A stretch of DNA of 64,000 nucleotides from Cupriavidus malaysiensis (GTDB taxonomy: Bacteria > Pseudomonadota > Gammaproteobacteria > Burkholderiales > Burkholderiaceae): contig NZ_CP017755.1 in assembly GCF_001854325.1 (NCBI RefSeq), positions 2,046,001 through 2,110,000 on the forward strand. The letters run 5' to 3'. The translations under genes were made by a program, and so were the position numbers. The notes beneath the pieces are model-generated. The model ran no database searches and was not told the DNA's origin. It saw only the letters and a list, made by a program, of their open reading frames with translations. Positions 50,105 to 61,664 of this stretch are shown here, piece after piece; the first letter of the stretch is position 1; the number at the start of each line of letters is the position of its first letter.

Positions 50105-50400
50105 GTGGGTGTCTTCCAGGAGAGATGGGAGTCCGGGGAGCGTCCCGCGCGCACGGCCAGCGCGCGCGCCGGGACGGCACCGCCACCCGCATTGTGCATC
50201 GGGAGCGGCGCCACGGGAACCGCACGGCCGCCCGCCGGACATGGCGCCGCGGCCGCGCACCTGTTGCTTGCCACCTGTCGCTTGTCATGTGCCTCGGCTA
50301 GAAAGGCGCCGGGCAGGCGGCGGCTCCCGGAGGGAAGCGAACGAGGCGGACGCAGCGGATGAAGCGGATGAGGGCGCAGGCCAGGCCAATGTATGCCAAC

Positions 50401-50434
50401 CAGTCATCGTCCCGTCATCGGCATTGCCTAGCAT
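50401..50434 (+). promoter_or_regulatory. candidate Pho-box promoter of the secreted nuclease
   Basis: CAGTCAT-CGTC-CCGTCAT (50401-50418) matches 12 of 14 Pho-box arm positions. Ten nucleotides later TAGCAT (50429-50434) resembles a -10 hexamer. The nuclease ATG is 67 bp downstream. The rest of the 396-bp gap 50105-50500 shows no gene. Confidence 0.7.
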
Positions 50435-50500
50435 CCTGCGCTTTGCTGTTCATGCCAATCGTGCACCAAAGCACGAATCTCTCCAGGAAAGAGCCACCCC

Positions 50501-52956
<2,456 letters not shown>

Positions 52957-52969
<13 letters not shown>

Positions 52970-53601
52970 GCGCCACGCACGACCGCGCCGGCCGCGCGGG
53001 TGTCCCTGCAACGGGATGCCCGCGCCGGACCGGCTGGCTGGCGCGCAGTCCGGTGCATCCCGGCTTCCTGGCGATCGCCGTGCTGCTGCTGGCACTGCAG
53101 GCCGGCGGTCCGGCGGTCGCCGCCGCGCTGCGCTACGAACGCGCCGCCATCGCCGGCGGCGAACTGTGGCGGCTGCTCTCCGGCCACTTCGTCCATCTCG
53201 GCTGGGCCCACTGCCTGCTCAATGCCGGCGGCCTGCTCGCGCTGGCCGCCATCCTGCCGGCGCCGCTGCGCGCCGGGCGCTGCTGCCTGCTGCTGGGCGG
53301 CGCCATCGGCATCGCGCTGTTCGCCGCCTTGCCGGACCTGCAACGCTACGCGGGCTTCTCCGGCATCAACTACGGCCTGGCCACGCTGGCCCTGCTGCCG
53401 CGCTGCCGCGGCGAGGCGGTCGCCGTCCTGCTGCTGGCAGCGCTGGTAGCCCGGGCCGCCTGGCAATGGCTGGCCGACGGCGGCGCGGCCGATGCCGCGT
53501 GGCTGGGCGCGCCGCCGCTGGCAGCGGCCCATTTCGCCGGACTGGCCGGCGGCGCCGTGCTGGCGCTGGCCGGACCGCTCCGGCGCGCGGCGCTACGCTG
53601 A
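52957..53601 (+). CDS. rhombosortase (rhomboid-family intramembrane protease)
   Basis: A rhomboid-fold membrane protease of about 214 residues with roughly six membrane segments. Key features are GELWRLLSGHFVHLGWAHCL followed by LN, the active serine in GFSGINYGL, and a histidine in AAHFAGLAGG as the catalytic partner. This pattern is that of rhombosortases, which cut GlyGly-CTERM tails. It begins within the end of the nuclease gene, whose product carries such a tail. The start is uncertain: GTG 52957 and ATG 52909 are both in frame and neither has a good ribosome binding site. Confidence 0.85.
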
Positions 53602-53629
53602 CCGCCCCTGCAGCACCGCCCTGCCCCCG

Positions 53630-54040
53630 TCAAGCCAGCGCGCCGGCGACCGAGCCGGCGGCATGGGACGGCGGGGCGGACACGCCGCGCGTATCCATGC
53701 CGGCCAGCTGCCGCGCACCATCCGTGTAGACGTCATAGCGCCGGCCGCGGGCGCCGTCGCTGTACACATCGGGGTGGCGGGCGGGATCGGACGACACGCC
53801 GCTGCGGTCAAGGCCGGCCACCTGCCGCGCGCCCTCGGCATAGACATCGAAGCGGCCACGGCGAGCGCCATCGGTAAAGACATCGCGCCTTGTCATCGAG
53901 GCTTCCGGGGCCATCGCGGCCGGCATGCCGGCGCCGGTGGCAGCATCGCGCATGGCGGCATGGGCCGCCCCGCCCAGCGGCAGGACGGCGCCGGTCACGA
54001 GGGCGGTGGCGAACAGGGTCTTGGCGAACAGGGCTTGCAT
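53630..54040 (-). CDS. secreted DVYTDGAR-repeat protein of unknown function
   Basis: A 136-residue exported protein that I cannot assign. A signal peptide (FATALVTGAVLPLGGAAHAA) is followed by four copies of a short unit, DVFTDGAR, DVYAEGAR, DVYSDGAR and DVYTDGAR. Two of the units lead into a GLDRSGVS/GMDTRGVS segment, so the mature part is two long repeats of about 35 residues. No cysteines are present in the mature part. It converges with the rhombosortase gene. ATG 54040 is chosen because it gives a clean signal peptide. Similar repeat proteins seem common in Burkholderiales, but no function is known to me. Confidence 0.75.
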   Translation of the reverse strand: MQALFAKTLFATALVTGAVLPLGGAAHAAMRDAATGAGMPAAMAPEASMTRRDVFTDGARRGRFDVYAEGARQVAGLDRSGVSSDPARHPDVYSDGARGRRYDVYTDGARQLAGMDTRGVSAPPSHAAGSVAGALA

Positions 54041-54142
54041 GGCAGTCTCCGGCAACGGGGGAATGAGCCCATTCGTCGCGCCGGCCAGCGCCCCCTTACA
54101 GGCTGCCGCGAAAAAATCTCGGGCAAGCCCCGGGCCGCCGGC

Positions 54143-57100
54143 TCAAGCGACCGCCTCGCCACGCGCCGCCGCCGGCCGGGCCTGGTAGTCCGCCTGCAGC
54201 GCCGTGCGGCGCTGTGCGGCCTGCTCCATGCTGAGCGCCTTCACGTGGCCGTAGCCGCGGATCTGGTCCGGCAGTTCCGCCAGTTGCACGGCAATATCGA
54301 GGTTCGCCGCCGACAGGGTGGCGGCAAAGCCATCGCACAGGGCGATATAGTCCTCGACCAGCCGCCGCTCCGCGCGCCGCTCCTCGGTCCTGCCGAAGGG
54401 ATCGAACCAGGTGCCGCGCAGCCCTTTCAGGCGCGCCAGCAGGCGGAACGCCGTCAGCATGCCGGGACCGAAGCGCCGCTTGAGCAGGCGCCCCTGCGCA
54501 TCCTTGCGCGCCAGCAGCGGCGGCGCCAGGTGGAAGGCGAGCTGGTAATCCTTGCCCGGTTCGCCCTCGAACTGCGCGCGCAGCTTGTCGAGGAAGGCCG
54601 GGTCGGTATACAGGCGGGCGACTTCGTACTCGTCCTTGTAGGCCATCAGCTTGGCCAGGTTGTGCGCCACCGCGCGGGTCAGCGCCAGCCTGCCGCCGCC
54701 CGGCAGCGCGGCCTCGGCGGCGCGCACGCGCTCGACCACGGCGCGGTAGCGGGCCGCGTAGGCCGCATCCTGGTAGGCCGTCAGCAGCGCCTCGCGCCGG
54801 CGCAGCAGGCCGTCCAGCGTTTCCGGCAGCGGCAGCACCTTGGCCGGCGCCGCCGCCGGCAGGCGCGCGCGCACCGCCGCCTCGCCCAGGTGGGCCAGCG
54901 CCCGGCCCCAGGTGAAGGCGGCCAGGTTCTTCTCCACCGCCACCGCGTTCAGCTCGATGGCGCGCACCAGGCTGGCCTGCGCCAGCGGGATCCAGCCCTT
55001 CTGCCAGGCGAAGCCCAGCAGCAGCGGATTGGAGTAGATCGCGTCGCCCAGCAGGGTGACCGCCCAGGCATTGGCGTCGAGGAAGGCGCAGGCCTCGCCC
55101 ACGGCGGCGCGCACCTCCTGCTCGGCGGAAGCGCCGGGAAAGGTCCAGTTGCGGTTGCCGATGAACTCGGCGGTCGGCGTGTTGGCGCTGTTGACGGCGG
55201 CGGCGGTGACGCCCTGCCGCATCTTCGACAGCACTTCCGGCGATGCCGACACGATGGCGTCGCAGCCGATCAGCAGGCGCGCTTCGCCGGTGGCGATGCG
55301 GGTCGCGTGCAGCCCGGCTGGCGCCGGCGCGATCTGCACGTGGCTGAGCACGGCGCCGCCCTTCTGCGCCAGGCCGGCCATGTCGAGCACGGTCACGCCC
55401 TTGCGTTCCAGGTGGGCCGCCATGCCCAGCAGGCCGCCGATGGTGACCACGCCGGTGCCGCCGACCCCGGTGACGAGCACGCCGTAGGGCCGCTCCAGCG
55501 CCGGCAGCACGGGCTCGGGCAGCTCGGCCGCGTCCACGCCCGCGCCGTCCTTGCCGGCGGCCGCGCGCGGCTTGCGCACCTGCGCGCCCTCGGCGGTGAC
55601 GAAGCTGGGGCAGAAACCGTTGACGCAGGAGAAGTCCTTGTTGCACGAGGACTGGTTGATGCGGCGCTTGGTGCCCAGGTCCGTCTCCAGCGGCTCCACC
55701 GACAGGCAGTTGGACTTGACCGAGCAATCGCCGCAGCCTTCGCACACCGCGTCGTTGATGAAGGCGCGCCGGGCCGGGTCGGCCATGGTGCCGCGCTTGC
55801 GGCGGCGGCGCTTCTCGGTGGCGCAGGTCTGGTCGTAGATCAGCACCGTGACGCCCTCGGTGTCGCGCAGGCGCAGCTGGATGGCGTCGAGCTGGTCGCG
55901 GTGGTGCACCGTGACGCCGGCCGGCAGCATGCCGCCGTCGCCGTACTTGAGCGGCTCGTCGGTCACCACCACGATCTCGCGCGCGCCCTCGGCCGCCACC
56001 TGGTGGGCGATCTGCGGCACCGTCAGCACGCCGTCGACCGGCTGGCCGCCGGTCATCGCCACGGCGTCGTTGAACAGGATCTTGTAGGTGATGCGCGCCT
56101 TGGCGGCGATGGCCGCGCGGATCGCCAGCAGGCCCGAGTGGAAGTAGGTGCCGTCGCCCAGGTTGACGAAGACATGCTTCTCGCTGGTGAAGTGCATCTG
56201 GCCGGTCCAGGCCACGCCCTCGCCGCCCATCTGGCTGAAGGTATCGGTATTGCGGTCCATCCACATCGCCATGTAGTGGCAGCCGATGCCGGCCAGCGCG
56301 CGCGAGCCCTCGGGCACGCGCGTCGAGGTGTTGTGCGGACAGCCCGAGCAGAACCAGGGCTTGCGCTCCACCGTCAGGCGCGGCCGCGCCGCCTCGCGCT
56401 CCTTGGCCTCGATCAGGGCCACGCGCGCGGCGATGCGCTCGCGCACGTCGGCCGGCAGCTCGGCCTTCTCCAGGCGGCGCGCGATGGCCTTGGCGATCAG
56501 CGCCGGCGACAGTTCGTAGTGCGCCGGCAGCAGCCAGTTGCCGCGCGGCAGCGACCACTCCCCGCCCTGGTTGCCGCGCTCGTCGAACTTGCCGTAGACC
56601 TTGGGGCGCACGTCCTCGCGCCAGTTGTACAGCTCTTCCTTGAGCGCGTACTCCAGGATCTGCCGCTTCTCCTCCACCACCAGGATCTCTTCCAGCCCGG
56701 TGGCGAACTCGCGCGCGTCCTGCGCATCGAGCGGCCACACGCAACCGACCTTGAACACGCGGATGCCGATGCGGCGGCAAGTGTCGTCGTCCAGGCCCAG
56801 GTCCACCAGCGCCTGGCGCACGTCCAGATAGGCCTTGCCGGCGGTCATGATGCCGAAGCGCGCCTGCGGCGAATCCAGCACCACACGGTTGAGCTTGTTG
56901 GCGCGGATATAGGCCAGCGCCGCATACCACTTGTGGTCCAGCAGGCGCGCTTCCTGCGCCAGCGGCGGATCCGGCCAGCGGATATTGAGCCCGCCCGCGG
57001 GGACGGCGAAGTCCTCCGGCAGCACCACCTGCACGCGCTCGGGATCGATCTCCACCGAGGCGGTCGACTCCACCACGTCGGTCACGCACTTCATCGCCAC

Positions 57101-57730
57101 CCACAGCCCCGAGTAGCGGCTCATGGCCCAGCCGTGCAGCCCGTAGTCGAGGTATTCCTGCACATTGGCCGGATACAGCACGGGGATGCCCGCCGCCAGC
57201 AGCACGTGCTCGGACTGGTGCGCTACCGAGGAAGACTTGGCGGCATGGTCGTCGCCGGCCAGCACCAGCACGCCGCCGTGCGGCGACGAGCCGGCCGAGT
57301 TGCCGTGCTTGAAGACGTCCATCGAACGGTCCACGCCCGGGCCCTTGCCGTACCACATCGAGAACACGCCATCGCGCGTGGCGCCGGGGAACAGGTTGAC
57401 CTGCTGGGTGCCCCACACGGCGGTGGCGGCCAGGTCCTCGTTGATGCCCGGCTGGAACACCACGTCGCTGGCGGCCAGGTGCGGCTTGGCCTTCCACAGC
57501 GCCTGGTCCAGGCCGCCCAGCGGCGAGCCGCGGTAGCCGGAGATATAGCCGGCGGTATTGAGGCCGGCGGCGGCGTCGCGCGCCTTCTGCAGCAGCGGCA
57601 GCCGCACCAGGGCCTGGGTTCCGCTCAGGTAGACGCGGCCCTTCTGCAGGGTGTACTTGTCGTCGAGGCTGGCGGCCGCCAGGGTGTCGGCGAGCGCTTG
57701 CTGCTCGTCGGGCGAGAGGGGACGGTTCAT
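54143..57730 (-). CDS. indolepyruvate ferredoxin oxidoreductase family protein (fused)
   Basis: A 1195-residue enzyme that fuses the alpha and gamma parts of 2-oxoacid:acceptor oxidoreductase. It oxidatively decarboxylates aryl pyruvates or branched-chain 2-oxoacids to acyl-CoA using thiamine diphosphate. The N-terminal part has YISGYRGSPLGGLDQALWKA and the TPP-binding region includes MGGEGVAWTGQMHFT and VFVNLGDGTYFHSG. Cysteine clusters CEGCGDCSVKSNC and CNKDFSCVNGFC could hold iron-sulfur centres. The gamma domain begins VLVTGVGGTGVVTIGGLLGM. ATG 57730 has GGAG nine bases upstream; ATG 57736 is an alternative. The divergent LysR gene 98 bp away is its probable regulator. Confidence 0.92.
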   Translation of the reverse strand: MNRPLSPDEQQALADTLAAASLDDKYTLQKGRVYLSGTQALVRLPLLQKARDAAAGLNTAGYISGYRGSPLGGLDQALWKAKPHLAASDVVFQPGINEDLAATAVWGTQQVNLFPGATRDGVFSMWYGKGPGVDRSMDVFKHGNSAGSSPHGGVLVLAGDDHAAKSSSVAHQSEHVLLAAGIPVLYPANVQEYLDYGLHGWAMSRYSGLWVAMKCVTDVVESTASVEIDPERVQVVLPEDFAVPAGGLNIRWPDPPLAQEARLLDHKWYAALAYIRANKLNRVVLDSPQARFGIMTAGKAYLDVRQALVDLGLDDDTCRRIGIRVFKVGCVWPLDAQDAREFATGLEEILVVEEKRQILEYALKEELYNWREDVRPKVYGKFDERGNQGGEWSLPRGNWLLPAHYELSPALIAKAIARRLEKAELPADVRERIAARVALIEAKEREAARPRLTVERKPWFCSGCPHNTSTRVPEGSRALAGIGCHYMAMWMDRNTDTFSQMGGEGVAWTGQMHFTSEKHVFVNLGDGTYFHSGLLAIRAAIAAKARITYKILFNDAVAMTGGQPVDGVLTVPQIAHQVAAEGAREIVVVTDEPLKYGDGGMLPAGVTVHHRDQLDAIQLRLRDTEGVTVLIYDQTCATEKRRRRKRGTMADPARRAFINDAVCEGCGDCSVKSNCLSVEPLETDLGTKRRINQSSCNKDFSCVNGFCPSFVTAEGAQVRKPRAAAGKDGAGVDAAELPEPVLPALERPYGVLVTGVGGTGVVTIGGLLGMAAHLERKGVTVLDMAGLAQKGGAVLSHVQIAPAPAGLHATRIATGEARLLIGCDAIVSASPEVLSKMRQGVTAAAVNSANTPTAEFIGNRNWTFPGASAEQEVRAAVGEACAFLDANAWAVTLLGDAIYSNPLLLGFAWQKGWIPLAQASLVRAIELNAVAVEKNLAAFTWGRALAHLGEAAVRARLPAAAPAKVLPLPETLDGLLRRREALLTAYQDAAYAARYRAVVERVRAAEAALPGGGRLALTRAVAHNLAKLMAYKDEYEVARLYTDPAFLDKLRAQFEGEPGKDYQLAFHLAPPLLARKDAQGRLLKRRFGPGMLTAFRLLARLKGLRGTWFDPFGRTEERRAERRLVEDYIALCDGFAATLSAANLDIAVQLAELPDQIRGYGHVKALSMEQAAQRRTALQADYQARPAAARGEAVA

Positions 57731-57786
57731 GTGCATTGTCTCCGGCTGCACGGGTTGTCCGGCGAGTGTAGGATTGCCCCTCGCTA

Positions 57787-57800
57787 TCGTAAAATCACGA
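57787..57800. promoter_or_regulatory. candidate LysR site between oxidoreductase and LysR genes
   Basis: TCGT-AAAATC-ACGA is a short inverted repeat in the 98-bp divergent gap, in an AT-rich patch. It resembles a T-N11-A type LysR site, but the arms are only 4 bp. Confidence 0.4.
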
Positions 57801-57828
57801 AATCTCAGCCCTGGTATCCGAAAAACAC

Positions 57829-58791
57829 ATGGCAAGCCGGCAATCCCCTCCCCCCGCCAAGGACGCCAAGACGCGCGAGACCCCGCTCTCCAAGGAGGTC
57901 ACGCTGCGCCAGTTCCGCTACTTCCAGGCGGCGGCGGAAACCGGGCAGTTCTCCATGGCGGCCACGCGCGAGCACGTCTCGCAGTCGGCCATCACCAATG
58001 CGGTGCTGGCGCTGGAGCAGCAGCTCGGCGTGCGCCTGTTCGACCGCCTGCCGCACGGCGTGGCGCTGACCGCGGAGGGCAACCACCTGTACCAGCGCGT
58101 CACCCATATCCTCGACTCGGTCGAGGACGCCCTGCGCGAACCGCGCTACCAGGTGCGCGAGCTGGCCGGCACGGTGCGCTTCGCCGCCTCCTACACCGTG
58201 CTGGGTTACTTCCTGCCCAGCCTGCTGGCGCGCTTTCGCGCGCACTATCCCGACGTGGTGTTCGACCTGTGCGACATGGACCGCCCGCAGATCGAGGCCG
58301 CGGTGCTGTCCGGCGACATCGAGCTGGGCGTGGTGCTGCTGTCGAACGTGACGCGGCCCGAGCGCTTCGCCCACCGCACCCTGCTCCGCTCGCGCCGCCA
58401 GCTATGGGCGCCGCCCGGCCATCCGCTGCTGCAGGGCGGCGCGCCCACGCTGAAGCAGATCGCGGCCTGGCCCTATATCCTGCTGACGGTGGACGAAGGC
58501 GAGGAATCGACGCTGCGCTACTGGCGCAGCAAGCGGCAGACGCCCGCGGTCGCCTTCCGCACGGCGTCGATGGAAGCCATGCGCGGCCTGGTCGCGCATG
58601 GCTTCGGCATCACGGTGCTGTCCGACATGGTGTTCCGGCCCTGGTCGCTGGAGGGCAAGGAGATCGAAGCGCGCCCCATCGCCGACGTGATCCCCGACAT
58701 GGAAGTCGGCCTGCTGTGGCGGCAGGACGCCACGCTGGCCAGGCCGGCCGAGGCGCTGCGCGACTTCCTGATCTACGCCTGCGGGCGGTGA
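57829..58791 (+). CDS. LysR-family transcriptional regulator
   Basis: A 320-residue LysR regulator. The helix-turn-helix region reads VTLRQFRYFQAAAETGQFSM then HVSQSAITNAVLALEQQLG, preceded by a 22-residue Lys/Pro-rich extension. The effector domain has GTVRFAASYTVLGYFLPSLL, LGVVLLSNVTRPERF and AMRGLVAHGFGITVLSDM. Its divergent position suggests control of the indolepyruvate oxidoreductase gene. Its stop runs straight into a tandem repeat. Confidence 0.92.
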   Translation: MASRQSPPPAKDAKTRETPLSKEVTLRQFRYFQAAAETGQFSMAATREHVSQSAITNAVLALEQQLGVRLFDRLPHGVALTAEGNHLYQRVTHILDSVEDALREPRYQVRELAGTVRFAASYTVLGYFLPSLLARFRAHYPDVVFDLCDMDRPQIEAAVLSGDIELGVVLLSNVTRPERFAHRTLLRSRRQLWAPPGHPLLQGGAPTLKQIAAWPYILLTVDEGEESTLRYWRSKRQTPAVAFRTASMEAMRGLVAHGFGITVLSDMVFRPWSLEGKEIEARPIADVIPDMEVGLLWRQDATLARPAEALRDFLIYACGR

Positions 58792-58850
58792 TTGGCGGTG
58801 ATTGGCGGTGATTGGTGTGGATTGGCGGTGATGGGCGGTGATGGGGGTGC
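58791..58850 (+). repeat. 10-bp tandem repeat, six units
   Basis: ATTGGCGGTG and close variants run six times immediately after the LysR stop codon. Confidence 0.9.
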
Positions 58851-58900
58851 CGAGGCGGTGCGGCAGGCCGCACATGGCAGCCGCCGCGCCCGGCCCGCAT

Positions 58901-59356
58901 TCAGTTCTGGCGCCGCAGGCCCTGGGCCAGGTACAGCACCACGGCGGCGTTGGCCAGCGCCAGGCCGATGTGCAGCAAGGTCGGATGCACCACCGCCTGG
59001 TACAGCTCCAGCGGGATATAGATGCCGCCCGACCACACGCCCAGCCAGCTCGCCCAGGCGCGCTCGCGCCACAGGCCGTAGGCCTCGGTGAAACGCATCG
59101 CGGCATAGGCCAGCGCGGAACCGCCGATGGCCCACAGGCGCGCGTCGCTGGGATGGTCGAACAACTCCAGGAAGACACGCGGATAGTGCATGCCGGGGTT
59201 GAGGTGCAGCTTGCGCACGACCTCTTCGGCCGCCGACTGCGCGCCATGGTGGAGCAGCGCGATCAGGCCCAGGCCCGCCAGGATCACCAGCGCGCCCTTG
59301 GCGGCCTCGAACAGGGCCACGCCCTTCAGGCCCAGATGCCGGCTCGGCTTTGCCAT
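58901..59356 (-). CDS. DUF2127-family membrane protein
   Basis: A 151-residue integral membrane protein with four hydrophobic segments: LFEAAKGALVILAGLGLIAL, ARLWAIGGSALAYAAMRF, ASWLGVWSGGIYIPLELYQA and LLHIGLALANAAVVLYLA. The start GLKGVALFEAAKGAL and the RFTEAYGLWRERAWA block are typical of DUF2127. Its function is unknown. It has no operon partner and lies next to the composition change. Confidence 0.85.
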   Translation of the reverse strand: MAKPSRHLGLKGVALFEAAKGALVILAGLGLIALLHHGAQSAAEEVVRKLHLNPGMHYPRVFLELFDHPSDARLWAIGGSALAYAAMRFTEAYGLWRERAWASWLGVWSGGIYIPLELYQAVVHPTLLHIGLALANAAVVLYLAQGLRRQN

Positions 59357-59789
59357 CGGATTCCCTTCTCTTCTCTGTTGACGGTTGACGGTCGACTGCA
59401 GTCAACGGTTGCGATGGCGCTATTGTGCAGCATCCGGCGGGGCGGGGCGCGGCAGAGCCTTGCGTGCGCACCCGCCCGCCGGCGCGCCACAATCCGACAG
59501 GCCATGGCATCACCGCAACGTCAAGCGACGCTGAGAAAAAGTCTGCGAGTTGTCAGCGCCTCAATTGCGGCAATGGCTGACTAGACATCTGTAACGCCGA
59601 CGAGGCGACTGTCTGCGGCCCCCGCGCCCGATTCCTCGGTCCGTCCCCGCCGCAATGGCCCTGCGCATGGAACAGAATTGCCAGATACGGGGAAAAAGCG
59701 ACCCAGGCAGCACACAACACCCAGTCGCCATACATCCGCCTAAAGCTATTGGGCAACTATCCGTATACCTATGAGTCGCTCTCCTCTTA
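59357..59789. other. 433-bp intergenic region at the composition boundary
   Basis: No convincing gene is seen. It has TTGACGG repeats ending in an inverted TTGAC/GTCAA pair near 59380-59413, and CTAGACATCTGT at 59580, a 12-bp match to the sequence at the phnM operator. G+C drops through this stretch toward the next gene. Confidence 0.5.
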
Positions 59790-61634
59790 GTGTCTTCGGC
59801 ACAAAGAGCAGTCTCCTTTCGGCCTTTTCCTACGCTTTCCGACATGTTACCCGGAGCTTTATCGCAGGACAGCTACGATTTAGCTACAGAGTTGCCGTCC
59901 ATCTTTGGTGCGGAAGAGAGTCGGCTCGTTGGCGAGGAACCCCGCAGGTTCGAAGGCGCATTGTCCACCTTTGCCGTCAGTGCGCTGCTAGAAGCCTCTG
60001 CCGGGCTGGCCGTTCAGGTGAACGAGCAAGGTCACATCGTTGCGGCGTCGCTGAAGTCCGCCGATGTCCTGGAATATTCCCGCGACAGCCTGTTGCAATG
60101 CCGCCTGGCCGACCTTGTCACGGGGCAAGACCAGGATCATTTTCTCCGGGCCTTTCATCTGGCTTGGGAACACGGTTCAGCCTCGACCCAGCCGTTGCAG
60201 TTCTCCAAGGGCCTGACCGGGTCAGCCTGGCTGGAACTGCGCCTCGTCGTACTCAATACCGAAGGTGCTGCTTCGCTGGTCGTCTATGGTCAGGATGTCA
60301 CGGCCTGGAAGCAGAACACTGACGAACTGTCTCGGGAGATTTTGCGTGACCCCTTGACTGGTCTGGGTAACCGCCTCATGGTGCGCGAGGAATTGCAGTT
60401 GGCGATTGAGCGCACCCAATCCCAGAACACCCACATTGCTGTGGCCATCCTGGACCTGGATGGGTTCAAGAAGATCAATGATTCGCTCGGTCACGATATC
60501 GGGGATGAACTGCTGCGACAGATCAGCAAGCGGTTGAAAGCTGCCGTACGTGAACACGATATCGTCTCGAGAGTCGGTGGTGATGAGTTCGTCATCGTGC
60601 TGCCCAATCTTTCGACCGAGAAAGAAGCACGAAGCGTGGCAACGCGGATATTGACCACTATCCAGCAACCCATCCCTCTGGCAGGCCATCAACTGCAGAT
60701 GTCCACCAGCATCGGGCTGGCCTTGTATCCCCAGCACGGAAGCAGCGAAGCCGACCTGATGAAGAATGCTGACGCTGCCATGTACCGGGCGAAGGAGCAA
60801 GGCAAGAACGCCTACTGTGTTTACAACTCTGAGATCGGTATTCAGAAGGAACACGCCTTGGCGATGGAGCTGAGCATGTTCCAGGCCATTCGGAACGGTG
60901 AGTTCGACTTGCACTATCAGCCCATCTGCAGGGCCATGACTCGGGAAGTGATCGCTGTCGAGTCTTTGATGCGCTGGACGCACGATGAGCAGGATGTTCC
61001 TCCGGCCGAGTTCATTCGGCTCGCCGAAGAAAACGGCCTGATTCATCTGTTAGGCGGATGGGCTCTGCGTACGGCGGCGATGCAATTATCGCAATGGGAT
61101 AGTGTCGGTCTGCGCCTGGACTACTTGACAGTGAACGTTTCACCGGTTCAATTCTTGCACCCTGGCTTCCCGGCAACTGTGTACAAGGCAGTCCAGGACT
61201 CGGGTATCGAACCCCATCGGCTGGTGCTGGAAATCACTGAGGGGGCACTGATTCGTGACCCCAAGAAAACCGAAGCCGTGTTTGAGGAGCTGAAAGCCTT
61301 CGGTGTCAAGTTTGCGATTGACGATTTTGGTACGGGATACTCGAACCTGCGAAATCTGAAGCGGTTCCCTTTGACCAGCCTGAAGGTCGACCGAAGCTTC
61401 GTCAGCGAGGTTTGCGAGTCGTCGAATGATCAAGCCATCGTGTCACTTATCCTGCTGCTGGCAAAGGAACTCGGCCTGACGATCGTCGCCGAGGGCGTAG
61501 AAACCGAAGCGCAACTGAGCTTCCTGGTGGAGCGAGGTTGCACCTACATCCAAGGCTGGCTGGTGTCAAGAGCGCTCCCTCCTCACGTACTAGAAGAGCG
61601 CATTCATAGTGGAAAACTTAAGCTGGGCTCCTGA
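59790..61634 (+). CDS. PAS-GGDEF-EAL cyclic-di-GMP protein in low-GC DNA
   Basis: A protein of up to 614 residues with a PAS domain (ASAGLAVQVNEQGHIVAASL), GGDEF domain (intact RVGGDEF, about residues 180-340) and EAL domain (about 355-605). The EAL domain starts AVESLMRWTH, so the motif is ESL with the metal-binding Glu kept. NVSPVQF, LEITEGAL, AIDDFGTGYSNLRNLKRF and LKVDRSFV are intact, suggesting active phosphodiesterase. The start is uncertain: GTG 59790 or ATG 59844, neither with a clear ribosome binding site. Codon use is less GC-rich than in the rest of the window, suggesting transfer. It precedes the HDOD gene by 30 bp. Confidence 0.88.
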   Translation: MSSAQRAVSFRPFPTLSDMLPGALSQDSYDLATELPSIFGAEESRLVGEEPRRFEGALSTFAVSALLEASAGLAVQVNEQGHIVAASLKSADVLEYSRDSLLQCRLADLVTGQDQDHFLRAFHLAWEHGSASTQPLQFSKGLTGSAWLELRLVVLNTEGAASLVVYGQDVTAWKQNTDELSREILRDPLTGLGNRLMVREELQLAIERTQSQNTHIAVAILDLDGFKKINDSLGHDIGDELLRQISKRLKAAVREHDIVSRVGGDEFVIVLPNLSTEKEARSVATRILTTIQQPIPLAGHQLQMSTSIGLALYPQHGSSEADLMKNADAAMYRAKEQGKNAYCVYNSEIGIQKEHALAMELSMFQAIRNGEFDLHYQPICRAMTREVIAVESLMRWTHDEQDVPPAEFIRLAEENGLIHLLGGWALRTAAMQLSQWDSVGLRLDYLTVNVSPVQFLHPGFPATVYKAVQDSGIEPHRLVLEITEGALIRDPKKTEAVFEELKAFGVKFAIDDFGTGYSNLRNLKRFPLTSLKVDRSFVSEVCESSNDQAIVSLILLLAKELGLTIVAEGVETEAQLSFLVERGCTYIQGWLVSRALPPHVLEERIHSGKLKLGS

Positions 61635-61664
61635 TTCCAGCATTTCTTATATCGGGGGAAACGG

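Noticed and set aside
53492..58069. Plus-strand open frame of 1525 codons antisense to the indolepyruvate oxidoreductase gene
   Set aside because: It is rich in His, Arg, Gln, Ala and Gly without domains, and mirrors the GC-rich third positions of the real minus-strand gene.
59580..59591. CTAGACATCTGT as a further PhnF operator
   Set aside because: It shares 12 bp with the phnM region but lacks the GTMTAKAC palindrome (GACTAGAC instead), and no phosphonate gene is near.
59553..59756. Minus-strand open frame of 67 codons in the 59.4-59.8 kb gap
   Set aside because: No ribosome binding site and no family resemblance; likely chance.
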